A DNA stretch of 37,981 nucleotides, taken from assembly GCA_902793315.1 (NCBI GenBank), contig CADBCT010000007.1, positions 1 to 37,981 on the forward strand, read 5' to 3'. Shown piece after piece: positions 7,950 to 15,239 of the stretch. The DNA is from an uncultured Erysipelotrichaceae bacterium. Lineage in GTDB: Bacteria; Bacillota_I; Bacilli_A; RF39; UBA660. The notes beneath the pieces are model-generated. The model was not told where the DNA came from. It was given only the letters and a program-made list of their open reading frames with translations, and ran no database searches. Numbering within the stretch: position 1 is the stretch's first letter; each line of letters starts with the position of its first letter. The position numbers and the translations under genes are program-made.

Positions 7950-8016
7950 GTTTGCTTGTATTATTTAGAAAAAAACGACTATAAGAATTTTTTATAACTA
8001 CATAAATCGACTTAGT

Positions 8017-8045
8017 TTGACACTATATGACTCCTCTGTTAGAAT
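8017..8045 (+). promoter_or_regulatory. Near-consensus promoter of the ankyrin gene
   Basis: TTGACA (8017-8022), a 17-base spacer and TAGAAT (8040-8045) with an extended TG at 8037-8038 make this one of the best sigma-A promoters in the window. AGAGGTG (8067-8073) is the ribosome binding site. Confidence 0.8.
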
Positions 8046-8080
8046 AGGTAACTGTCACGTACAAAAAGAGGTGTTTTGAA

Positions 8081-8767
8081 ATGTTATGCGAAAAACAACG
8101 ATTATTTGATACTTGTAAGGAAGATCCATCCCTGATATTTACTTATATTAAACAAGGACAATATAGTGATGTAGAAGAAATTCTAATGAATAATATAGTG
8201 AATATTAATTTATTAGATAATGTTGGTAATGATGTTATGACTAGATTATTAAAAGCAAAACAATATAATTTAGTATTAAATCTTATGAAAAAGAAGAATT
8301 GGAATGTTAATAATCAAAATATTGAGGGTAATACTTTTGCTCATATACTAGCTTGTGATAGTTCTTTAATGGCAGTTAAAGTAGCTGAACAATTAAATTG
8401 CAAAAGCAATTATCTACCTAATATTAGAAACAATAATGGTGATACAGCTTTAGATTTAGCTCTTCGTAATAATCATTTGTGTTTAGCATTTAAAATATTA
8501 GAAGATAAGAGATTTAATGATATAAATATGTTTTCATTTAGAAATCTATTTAATATTACAGTTAGTAATAAAAAATATGGTAAATATTCTAAAATAAGTA
8601 ATTTAGAAATAATAGTTGATAATTTAATTAAAAAGGACTTAGATAAAGAATTAAGAGAATTAATTACTTATATAAAGAATAATATGGAAGCTATTAAAAA
8701 TACTATTTTAAATAATAGATCAATAATCCTAGACAATATTATTAATAATAGTTTGGTAGAGGCATAA
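8081..8767 (+). CDS. Ankyrin repeat protein
   Basis: A 228-residue soluble protein. Ankyrin-like units are visible at about residues 37-70 (VNINLLDNVGNDVMTRLLKA), 71-105 (WNVNNQNIEGNTFAHILA) and 110-145 (NIRNNNGDTALDLALRNNHL). The last one fits the DTALDLA consensus best. The C-terminal 80 residues are helical and charged. Ankyrin repeats mediate protein-protein contacts; the partner is unknown. It is transcribed alone from a near-consensus promoter and ends in a terminator overlapping the stop. Directly after that terminator lies the broken 5' end of a surface-protein gene, so the ankyrin unit sits where the promoter and start of that gene would be expected. Confidence 0.75.
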   Translation: MLCEKQRLFDTCKEDPSLIFTYIKQGQYSDVEEILMNNIVNINLLDNVGNDVMTRLLKAKQYNLVLNLMKKKNWNVNNQNIEGNTFAHILACDSSLMAVKVAEQLNCKSNYLPNIRNNNGDTALDLALRNNHLCLAFKILEDKRFNDINMFSFRNLFNITVSNKKYGKYSKISNLEIIVDNLIKKDLDKELRELITYIKNNMEAIKNTILNNRSIILDNIINNSLVEA

Positions 8768-8780
8768 GCCTCTTTTTATT
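8758..8780 (+). terminator. Terminator of the ankyrin gene
   Basis: AGAGGC (8758-8763) pairs with GCCTCT (8768-8773) around ATAA, followed by TTTTATTT. The hairpin contains the stop codon. Confidence 0.8.
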
Positions 8781-8785
8781 TGTAA

Positions 8786-9994
8786 AAAAAGGGACTAGGT
8801 ATAGGGTATGCCTATATTAATAGTGATCTAAATATCAATGGTACTGCTCAAGTAAATAGTGCAAACTGGGATGTACATTGGGCTAATGTACAAGTATCGA
8901 CAGGTAGTGTAAGTGCATCATCTCCGACCATATCTAATCAAACTACAGTAAACTATTCAGTAGTATTAAATACACCAGGGGATTATTATGAATTTACTGT
9001 AGATGCAGTAAATGGTGGAAGTATAGATGCCATGATAGATTCAATAGATTCTAAATTAAATGGAGCAACTATCACAACATTACCAGAATACTTAAACTAT
9101 ACAGTAACATATTCAGATGGAGTAGAACTAGCACCAAATCATCAATTGCTACATAATACAACAGAGAAATATAAAGTAAGAATAGAATATAGAACAGATA
9201 TAAATGCTAATCAATTACCAGCGTCTAATCAAACGTTAAGTCTTCAATTCACAGTAACATATAGACAAGCAACTGATGATTCAATAGAAAAGTTAACACC
9301 GTTTGCAGGACATTCATGGGAGACAATGGCATCTAATGTGCGTTCAGGAAATACAAGTATGTATAGTGTTGGGGATACTAGAAAAATAGATATGGGATCA
9401 TATGGAACACATACTATAAGAATAGCTAATATGAGTACACCAAGCGAGTGTAATGCCAATGATTTCTCTCAAACAGCATGTGGATTTGTTTTAGAATTTG
9501 AAGATATTATCACGACACGTCAAATGAATTCAACCGCAACAAGTGAAGGGGGCTGGCCAGCAACGGAACTACGAACATATTTAAATAATGATATCTATAA
9601 TCTGTTGCCATCAGATTTAAGAAATAAAATAATAAATACAACAGTAGTATCAGGTCATAATATAACTTCCGGTCAGACAAATTTTGTTTCAACAGATAAA
9701 ATATATTTGTTAAATATGAAAGAAATATATAATACAACAGGTTATGATAGTGCACAAGCAAGTACTCGACAATTGGATTATTATAATAATTTAGAAGTAA
9801 CATATGGTTCGGGAACAACAAATAATACTGAAGGAGCAATAAAGAAATATAATACATATGGTAGTTCTTGGTGGACACGTACGGCTAGTGGCAGTTATAC
9901 TACACACTTTTATGTGGTGACTTCTACTGGTGGAAATACGATTAGTCAAGCTCATTATTCTTCAGGTGTTTCACCAGCATTTCGAATCGGATAA
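8786..9994 (+). pseudogene. Surface-protein gene without 5' end (DUF6273 C-terminus); pseudogene or silent cassette
   Basis: The frame is open from 8786 to 9994 but has no usable start. From 8792 it encodes GLGIGYAYINSDLNINGTAQ, matching residue 18 onward of the intact gene at 17537; the promoter, ribosome binding site and first 17 codons are missing. The first internal ATG (9032) has no ribosome binding site and cuts into the shared domain. The N-terminal beta-rich domain (to about 9274) is highly similar to the 17537 gene. The C-terminus differs: it reads as a DUF6273-type, C-lectin-like domain with GGWPATELRTYLNNDIYN, STDKIYLLNMKEIY, SSWWTRTASG and an end in GVSPAFRIG. Apart from the start the frame is intact with no internal stop, which argues for recent truncation or use as a donor sequence. 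Confidence 0.8.
8792..9274 (+). repeat. Long diverged direct repeat, copy 1 (surface-protein N-terminal domain)
   Basis: About 480 bases match 17588-18082. Perfect stretches include 56 bases beginning TATGCCTATATTAATAG and 38 bases beginning TCTAAATTAAATGGAGC. Similarity stops after the RQAT codons, where the two C-termini diverge. Repeats of this length and identity can support homologous recombination or gene conversion. Confidence 0.9.
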
Positions 9995-9999
9995 ATAAG

Positions 10000-10022
10000 A
10001 AGCAGAGTAATCTGCTTTTTTA
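10000..10022 (+). terminator. Terminator after the truncated surface-protein gene
   Basis: AAGCAGA (10000-10006) pairs with TCTGCTT (10011-10017) around GTAA, followed by a T run. It is intact although the gene upstream lacks its start. Confidence 0.8.
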
Positions 10023-10045
10023 ATTTACTAATTCATATTAATTTG

Positions 10046-10051
10046 ATATTA
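10046..10051 (+). promoter_or_regulatory. -10 box of the miaB operon
   Basis: TGATATTAT (10043-10051) resembles an extended -10 and lies upstream of GGGGTGA (10066-10072), the ribosome binding site for the ATG at 10077. Confidence 0.45.
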
Positions 10052-10076
10052 TATGTATGTTGGATGGGGTGATATT

Positions 10077-11489
10077 ATGCATTTACCAGATTTTTTAGAA
10101 GCTAAAACTCGTGATAAAAGAGATTTGAAAAGATATGACTTTGTTTTAGATAAGAATATTAAAAATAAATATAAAGGTAAGACATACTTTATTAAGACTT
10201 ATGGATGTCAGATGAATGAACATGATAGTGAAAAAATAGGTGCTTTACTAGAAAGTATTGGTTTTAAAAAAGTAGATGATTATTTAGATGCAGACTTAGT
10301 ACTTTTAAATACATGTAGTATACGTGAGAATGCTCACAATAAAGCTTTTGGTATGCTAGGTAGACTAAAACACTTAAAGGCAGATAAAAAAGACTTAATA
10401 ATAGGTCTTTGTGGTTGTATGGCTCAAGAAGTTAGTGTAGTAGAAGAGATTATGAAAGACTATAAGTTTGTTAATTTTGTACTTGGTACTCATAATCTTC
10501 ACGAGTTACCTAAAATAATAGATAAAGCTATCGAAGAGAATAAACAACAAATAGAAGTATATTCTCGTGAAGGTGATCTATACGAAGGACTACCAGTAGT
10601 AAGAGCTAATAGTTATAAAGCATATGTTAATATAATTTATGGTTGTGATAAGTTCTGTACTTATTGTATAGTCCCATATACTAGAGGTAGAGAAAGAAGT
10701 CGTAAGAAAGAAGATATCTTAAAAGAAGTAGATGAATTAATAAAAGATGGTTATAAAGAAGTAACTCTTTTAGGACAAAACGTTAATGCTTATGGTAAGG
10801 ACTTATATGATGACTATAACTTAGGTGATTTACTAGAAGAAATAGCTAAGAAAGATATACCTAGAATTAGATTTATGACTAGTCATCCATGGGACTTTAA
10901 CGATAAGATGATTGAAGTAATTGGAAAGTATCCTAATATCATGCCTAGTATTCATTTACCAGTACAAAGTGGATCTTCTAAAGTATTAAAACTTATGGGT
11001 AGAAGGTATACTAGAGAGAGTTATTTAGAACTATTTAACAAAATAAAAGAAACAGTTCCTGGTGTAGCTATCTCTACAGACATAATAGTAGGGTTCCCAG
11101 GAGAGACTGAAGAAGACTTTGAAGAGACTATGAGTCTAGTAGAATATTGTAAATATGATAATGCTTTTACTTTTATCTTTAGTGAAAGAAAAGGAACACC
11201 TGCTTGTAAGTTGAAGGATAATACTACTTTAAAAGAAAAAGAAGAGAGACTATATCGATTAAATGAAGTAGTTAATAAATACTTCTTAGAAAATAATAAA
11301 AAACTAGAAGGAACTACTTTAAAAGTACTTGTAGAAGGTATTAGTGATAAGAAAAATATGTATTATGGATATAGTGAAACTAATAAGCTAATTAATTTTA
11401 CTAGTTCTAAAGAATTAAACTTAGGAGATATAGTAGATGTTAAAATAGAATCTGCGAAGACATGGAGTTTAGATGGAAAAGCTATATAA
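10077..11489 (+). CDS. miaB: tRNA-2-methylthio-N6-dimethylallyladenosine synthase MiaB
   Basis: A 470-residue radical-SAM methylthiotransferase that adds the methylthio group to i6A37 of tRNAs reading codons that start with U. The N-terminal UPF0004 domain holds three cluster-binding cysteines (C44, C80, C114). The radical-SAM cluster motif is CDKFCTYC (C190, C194, C197), and a C-terminal TRAM domain binds tRNA. An in-frame ATG at 10053 exists, but GGGGTGA at 10066-10072 points to the ATG at 10077. ricA overlaps its end by 17 bases. The order miaB, ricA, cotE is the same as in Bacillus subtilis. Confidence 0.95.
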   Translation: MHLPDFLEAKTRDKRDLKRYDFVLDKNIKNKYKGKTYFIKTYGCQMNEHDSEKIGALLESIGFKKVDDYLDADLVLLNTCSIRENAHNKAFGMLGRLKHLKADKKDLIIGLCGCMAQEVSVVEEIMKDYKFVNFVLGTHNLHELPKIIDKAIEENKQQIEVYSREGDLYEGLPVVRANSYKAYVNIIYGCDKFCTYCIVPYTRGRERSRKKEDILKEVDELIKDGYKEVTLLGQNVNAYGKDLYDDYNLGDLLEEIAKKDIPRIRFMTSHPWDFNDKMIEVIGKYPNIMPSIHLPVQSGSSKVLKLMGRRYTRESYLELFNKIKETVPGVAISTDIIVGFPGETEEDFEETMSLVEYCKYDNAFTFIFSERKGTPACKLKDNTTLKEKEERLYRLNEVVNKYFLENNKKLEGTTLKVLVEGISDKKNMYYGYSETNKLINFTSSKELNLGDIVDVKIESAKTWSLDGKAI

Positions 11490-11805
11490 AAGTTTAGATG
11501 AAGTTATTGATTGTATTAAAGAATCTCCTGAATATAAAGATTGTTTAAAAATAAAGAAACAGATGGATTCTAATAATGAATTAGTAGAATTAATTAATAA
11601 AGTAAAAGAATTACAAAAAAAATATATTAGAAGTAATTATGATTCTAATATAAAGAAAGAATTAGATGAGTATGAATCTAAGTTGAATGAGATACCTATC
11701 TATAATATATATTTAGAAAAATTAGAAGAAGTAAATAAAATGATAGATTATGTAAAAGATAGTTTAAATGATTACTTTGATAAATTATTAAATAAAAAAT
11801 ACTAG
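11473..11805 (+). CDS. ricA: YlbF/YmcA family regulator (RicA-like)
   Basis: A 110-residue, mainly helical protein of the YlbF/YmcA family. Its helices cover about residues 5-60, with the family segment NELVELINKVKELQKKY near residue 35, and a further helix near the end. In Bacillus subtilis YmcA (RicA) forms a complex with YlbF and YaaT that carries iron-sulphur clusters and promotes RNase Y-dependent mRNA maturation and development. The identification as RicA rather than YlbF rests on its place directly after miaB and before cotE, as in Bacillus. The gene overlaps the miaB end and has GGAG at 11464-11467. Confidence 0.8.
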   Translation: MEKLYKSLDEVIDCIKESPEYKDCLKIKKQMDSNNELVELINKVKELQKKYIRSNYDSNIKKELDEYESKLNEIPIYNIYLEKLEEVNKMIDYVKDSLNDYFDKLLNKKY

Positions 11806-11822
11806 ATATCTAGTATTTTTTT
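11799..11822. terminator. Bidirectional palindromic terminator between convergent genes
   Basis: AATACTAGAT pairs with ATCTAGTATT in a perfect palindrome, followed by TTTTT on the plus strand and preceded by an A run serving the minus strand. It overlaps the ends of both convergent genes. Confidence 0.8.
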
Positions 11823-12433
11823 AATTCTTCAATTATTTCTTTAGCAACTCTATCAATATAATCATTTATTTGAAACATATCTAAAGTATAAGTCTTTTCT
11901 TTCTTAGAATTTTCTATTAAAATACCCATTTTATTAATTAATATATCTAGTTTGTTTACTGGTATTTCAGTTATATTAGTTTTAGGGACTTTAAATTCTT
12001 CATAGAATAGAGATAAATCTAGATCTTGTTGTTCAATTACTCTAATATTTAGATTAGTATAGTCATTATAAATCATTTGTACTAATTCTTCTGGTTCCAT
12101 ATTAACAATAGTACCATCTAGTAATCTTATTGAATTATTTTGAACAAAGTTAGGTAGAAATTCACCAAACCAAACTTTATCAGCATATAAATGTGTATAG
12201 TATCCTAAATCAAAGTCATTATATTTGAAATAAGGATATCTTCTAACAAATATATTTATGTTAGGAATATCAGTTTCAGAATTTATTACAAAATGCGATA
12301 CATCTCTATTAATACCAATTTGTTTTGCAATATCAGGGGCAATTGCACCTAAATAATAATCTCTTGGGTTTTCTACTTTTATTTTTTCAGCTACCTTTTT
12401 TGCAATAGCTATGTGAATAATAGATGATGCCAA
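11810..12433 (-). CDS. Zinc-dependent phospholipase C-like hydrolase
   Basis: A 207-residue protein with the pattern of small zinc-dependent phospholipase-C-like proteins: an N-terminal ASSIIHIAIAKKV helix with a His, GAIAPDIAK, DVSHFV, and LGYYTHLYADKVW. These His/Asp residues would form the metal site. The substrate is unknown, and no signal peptide is seen, so it is likely cytoplasmic. The start chosen is a TTG at 12433, preceded by AGGAGGGG at a normal distance. An ATG 27 bases earlier lies at the -10 box and upstream of that ribosome binding site, so it is unlikely. It is a single-gene unit within the miaB-cotE interval and faces the other way. Confidence 0.75.
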   Translation of the reverse strand: MASSIIHIAIAKKVAEKIKVENPRDYYLGAIAPDIAKQIGINRDVSHFVINSETDIPNINIFVRRYPYFKYNDFDLGYYTHLYADKVWFGEFLPNFVQNNSIRLLDGTIVNMEPEELVQMIYNDYTNLNIRVIEQQDLDLSLFYEEFKVPKTNITEIPVNKLDILINKMGILIENSKKEKTYTLDMFQINDYIDRVAKEIIEELKKY

Positions 12434-12458
12434 TTTATCCCCTCCTATCTTAAATATC

Positions 12459-12467
12459 ATTATAACA
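12459..12467 (-). promoter_or_regulatory. Extended -10 promoter of the phospholipase-C-like gene
   Basis: On the minus strand TGTTATAAT is an extended -10 directly upstream of the AGGAGGGG ribosome binding site and the TTG start. Confidence 0.65.
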
Positions 12468-12530
12468 CTAATTTAGTACTTTTTAGTACTTTTTTTTAGG
12501 CTTTTACATATATTAAACTGGGAGGAACTT

Positions 12531-13055
12531 ATGGCTAATTATAAAGAAATTGTAACTAAGGCAGTAGTTTCTAAAGGTAAAAAGTTATTTACTACTACTA
12601 AAAGAGTTAAAGTAACTAATCCATCTACCATATTGGGTTGTTGGGTAATTAATCATAATTTTAATGGTACTAAAAGTAATGACAAAATTGTAATTGATGG
12701 TAGTTATGATGTTAATATCTGGTATTCGTTTGATAATGATACTAAGACTGATGTTATTAAGGAGACTAATACTTACCATGAAGTGGTTAAAATGCATGAA
12801 AGAGATAATATAACTAATGAAGAAGTAATAGTAAGAAGCCTAAAACAACCTAATTGTATTAAAGCTGATATAGTCGGAAACGAAATAGAGTATGTAATTG
12901 AAAAAGAATTAGGTATTGAATTAATAGGAGATATTAAAGTAAAAATAGAAGCTAATCTAGAAGAAGATCCTTGGGATGAAATAGTAGAAGATAATCATAT
13001 TGAAGAAACTATTGATAATGAAGTAAAAGAAGATTATATAGAAGAGACTATATAA
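12531..13055 (+). CDS. cotE: Outer spore coat morphogenetic protein CotE-like
   Basis: A 174-residue soluble protein with the CotE pattern: YKEIVTKAVVSKGKK at the N-terminus, PSTILGCWVINHNFN near residue 31, DGSYDVNIWYSFDNDTKT in the middle, and LKQPNCIKADI near 105. The last 30 residues are very acidic, like the tail of Bacillus CotE. CotE is needed for outer coat assembly around the forespore. Its position near miaB-ricA matches the Bacillus order, where mutS and mutL would follow; here rpsP follows instead. GGGAGG lies about 8 bases before the ATG. I could not find a clear sigma-E or sigma-K promoter. Its presence implies sporulation capacity or recent loss of it. Confidence 0.85.
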   Translation: MANYKEIVTKAVVSKGKKLFTTTKRVKVTNPSTILGCWVINHNFNGTKSNDKIVIDGSYDVNIWYSFDNDTKTDVIKETNTYHEVVKMHERDNITNEEVIVRSLKQPNCIKADIVGNEIEYVIEKELGIELIGDIKVKIEANLEEDPWDEIVEDNHIEETIDNEVKEDYIEETI

Positions 13056-13064
13056 TCTTTTTCT

Positions 13065-13108
13065 GTCAACAAAAAAATGTTGACAAGGCAAGATATATTT
13101 ATTATAAT
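13065..13108 (+). promoter_or_regulatory. Consensus promoter of rpsP with overlapping inverted repeat
   Basis: TTGACA (13080-13085), a 17-base spacer and TATAAT (13103-13108) form a perfect sigma-A promoter. An inverted repeat, GTCAACA (13065-13071) and TGTTGAC (13078-13084), overlaps the -35. The repeat could be an operator, or a weak terminator for cotE, though no T run follows. Confidence 0.85.
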
Positions 13109-13137
13109 ATCTATGTTATTAGAAATGGAGGGATAAT

Positions 13138-13407
13138 ATGGCAGTAAAATTAAGATTAACAAGATTAGGAGCAAAGAAAAGACCTACTTATAGAATTGTT
13201 GCTACTGATTCACGTCGTCCAAGAGATGGACAATATTTAGAATTAATTGGAACTTATCAACCACTTGATGAACAAGTAAAGATTGATGAAGAAAAAGCTT
13301 TAAAATGGTTAAATACAGGAGCTATTCCAACTGATACAGTAAGAAACTTATTTAGTAAAGAAGGAATCATGAAAAAGTTTGCTGATTCTAAAAAGAAAGG
13401 TAATTAA
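13138..13407 (+). CDS. rpsP: 30S ribosomal protein S16
   Basis: An 89-residue protein with the S16 signature [19 protein letters not shown] at the start, followed by [19 protein letters not shown]. It binds 16S rRNA and is needed for assembly of the small subunit. Length and sequence are normal. It is preceded by a consensus promoter and GGAGGG, and is followed two bases later by khpA, the usual partner gene in Bacillota. Confidence 0.97.
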   Translation: MAVKLRLTRLGAKKRPTYRIVATDSRRPRDGQYLELIGTYQPLDEQVKIDEEKALKWLNTGAIPTDTVRNLFSKEGIMKKFADSKKKGN

Positions 13408-13409
13408 TT

Positions 13410-13658
13410 ATGAATGTAGTAGAATTAACAGAAGAAATTGTTAAGTCATTAGTAATTAATACTGATGCTGTTAGTGTTAAAGAATTTCCTACAGAAGATG
13501 AAGGAGTAATACTTATTCAAGTAATGGTAGATGAAGCGGATATGGGTAGAGTAATCGGTAGAGAAGGAAGAACTGCTAATGCTATTCGTACTTTGGTTCA
13601 AGCTAGTAGTGCATTACATGAAAATAAGTATATTAAAATTGACATTGATAAATTCTAG
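13410..13658 (+). CDS. khpA: KH domain RNA-binding protein KhpA
   Basis: An 82-residue single-KH-domain protein. The GxxG loop is GREG in the segment MGRVIGREGRTANAIRTLV, followed by the KYIKIDI strand. KhpA, usually with KhpB/Jag, binds RNA and affects cell division and elongation in Gram-positive bacteria. Its ribosome binding site (AAAGAAAGG) lies in the end of rpsP, so the two are coupled. In Bacillus rimM and trmD follow; here a terminator and uppS follow instead. Confidence 0.9.
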   Translation: MNVVELTEEIVKSLVINTDAVSVKEFPTEDEGVILIQVMVDEADMGRVIGREGRTANAIRTLVQASSALHENKYIKIDIDKF

Positions 13659-13690
13659 AGAGTTATAAAGACTTTCTTTTTTTTTGCCTT
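13657..13690 (+). terminator. Terminator after rpsP-khpA
   Basis: AGAGAGTT pairs with GACTTTCT (two G-T pairs) around ATAAA, followed by a run of about ten T. It begins at the khpA stop codon. Confidence 0.75.
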
Positions 13691-13695
13691 TGTTA

Positions 13696-13701
13696 TATAA
13701 T
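13696..13701 (+). promoter_or_regulatory. -10 box of the uppS operon
   Basis: TATAAT lies within TGTTATATAAT, 18 bases before the uppS ATG. GAGG (13709-13712) is the ribosome binding site. Confidence 0.55.
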
Positions 13702-13719
13702 TTTAGTTGAGGTAACATT

Positions 13720-14430
13720 ATGGAAGAAAAGTTAATTATACCTAATCATGTTGGAATTATAATGGACGGAAATGGTAGATGGGCAGTAGAAAGAGGTAAG
13801 ACTAGAACTTATGGTCATAAGACTGCTGTTTCTACTTTAAAAGATCTATGTGTTCATATGGTAGATGTAGGAGTAAAATATGCTTCTTTATATGCTTTTT
13901 CTACTGAAAACTTTAAAAGAGATATAAAAGAAGTAGATTTTTTAATGAATTTATTTATAGCTACTTTTAATAAAGAATTTGAATTTCTAAAGAAAAAGAA
14001 AGTTAGAATAGTTTTTTCAGGTAGAAGAGAACCATTACCAGAAAAAGTATTAAAAGCTATGGATAAGCTAGTAGATGAAACTAAAGACAATAAAGCATTA
14101 GTACTTAATATTTGTCTTAATTATGGATCTCATGCTGAAATAGTTGATACTACTAAAAAATTATGTGAATTATATAAAGATGGTAAAATAGAATTAGACG
14201 ATATAGATGAAGAATTAATCAGTAAAAATCTATATCAAGATTTACCACCACTAGATTTTGTAATTAGAACTAGTGGAGAGTTAAGATTAAGTAATTTTAT
14301 GATGTATCAAGCTAGTTATGCAGAATTTTATTTTCCTAAAGTATATTTTCCTGATTTTAATAATGAGGAATTTGATAAAGCTATTTTAGAATTTAATAAG
14401 AGAAATAGAAGATTTGGAGGAGTAAAATGA
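13720..14430 (+). CDS. uppS: Undecaprenyl diphosphate synthase
   Basis: A 236-residue cis-prenyltransferase that extends farnesyl diphosphate with isopentenyl diphosphate to make the C55 carrier for peptidoglycan and other wall polymers. The family signature GIIMDGNGRWA (catalytic Asp at residue 16) is at the N-terminus, and RTSGELRLSNFM...AEFYF near residue 190 is the second signature. Length is normal for the family. The stop overlaps the cdsA start in ATGA, as is usual in this envelope operon. Confidence 0.97.
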   Translation: MEEKLIIPNHVGIIMDGNGRWAVERGKTRTYGHKTAVSTLKDLCVHMVDVGVKYASLYAFSTENFKRDIKEVDFLMNLFIATFNKEFEFLKKKKVRIVFSGRREPLPEKVLKAMDKLVDETKDNKALVLNICLNYGSHAEIVDTTKKLCELYKDGKIELDDIDEELISKNLYQDLPPLDFVIRTSGELRLSNFMMYQASYAEFYFPKVYFPDFNNEEFDKAILEFNKRNRRFGGVK

Positions 14431-15230
14431 AAACAAGAATATTTGGAGCTATTTTATTAATAGCTATCTTTGTACCATTTTTAATTATTGGTAATTTACC
14501 TTTTGCTATTTTAATGGCTATCTTAAGTGTAAGTAGTGTTTATGAATTGTTAAGAGTAAGAGAATCACAGAAGAAATTTCCAGTAAGCTTAAAAGTAATT
14601 GCTTATGTAGTTACATTGGGTATTTGTTTATGTAATATTCATTCTATTGATTTTCAATTTAATTTTGATTATCGTGTAATGTCATTGCTAATATTTGTCT
14701 TTTTAGCACCAATGGTTTTTATTAACGATAATAAGAAATATAATTTTGATGATGCTTTATTCATGATTGGTTCAGTATTATTTTTAGGATTAAGTTTCAA
14801 TTTAATTATTATTACTCGTAATTATGATATTACTTATATCATATACTTATTATTGATAACTACACTTACTGATACTTTTGCTTTAGTAGTTGGTAGTTTA
14901 ATAGGAAAGAATAAATTAGCTCCTAAGATAAGCCCTAAGAAAACAGTAGAAGGACTATTTGGAGGAGTATTTATGGGTACTTTTGCAGCTAGTGCTTTCT
15001 ATATAACTGTTATTAATACGCAAGCATCTTTAGTGTTAGTTATAGTATTAACAGCGCTATTATGTTTAGTTGGACAATTAGGAGATTTAGTTTTCTCATC
15101 AATTAAGAGATATTATGATATTAAAGATTTTTCTGATTTAATTCCAGGGCATGGTGGAATACTAGATAGATTTGATAGTTTGATATTTGTAGCACTAACA
15201 TTTGTCATACTTGTAGGAAGAATACTTTAG
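14427..15230 (+). CDS. cdsA: Phosphatidate cytidylyltransferase
   Basis: A 267-residue polytopic membrane enzyme that makes CDP-diacylglycerol from phosphatidate and CTP, the entry to phosphatidylglycerol and cardiolipin. About eight hydrophobic segments are visible. The C-terminal CDP-diglyceride synthetase signature is present as SSIKRYYDIKDFSDLIPGHG followed by GILDRFDS. It is coupled to uppS by ATGA and lies 9 bases before rseP. In Bacillus dxr lies between cdsA and the protease gene; here it is absent. Confidence 0.95.
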   Translation: MKTRIFGAILLIAIFVPFLIIGNLPFAILMAILSVSSVYELLRVRESQKKFPVSLKVIAYVVTLGICLCNIHSIDFQFNFDYRVMSLLIFVFLAPMVFINDNKKYNFDDALFMIGSVLFLGLSFNLIIITRNYDITYIIYLLLITTLTDTFALVVGSLIGKNKLAPKISPKKTVEGLFGGVFMGTFAASAFYITVINTQASLVLVIVLTALLCLVGQLGDLVFSSIKRYYDIKDFSDLIPGHGGILDRFDSLIFVALTFVILVGRIL

Positions 15231-15239
15231 GAGGGTGTT

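Noticed and set aside
7846..8016. A small gene or RNA between the phosphoglycerol transferase and the ankyrin gene
   Set aside because: Only a palindromic terminator and AT-rich sequence are visible; no frame with a start and ribosome binding site.
9510..9878. 122-codon minus-strand open frame within the truncated surface-protein gene
   Set aside because: It is an antisense shadow, rich in Tyr and Leu because of the sense-strand AAT/ATA codons, with no ribosome binding site.
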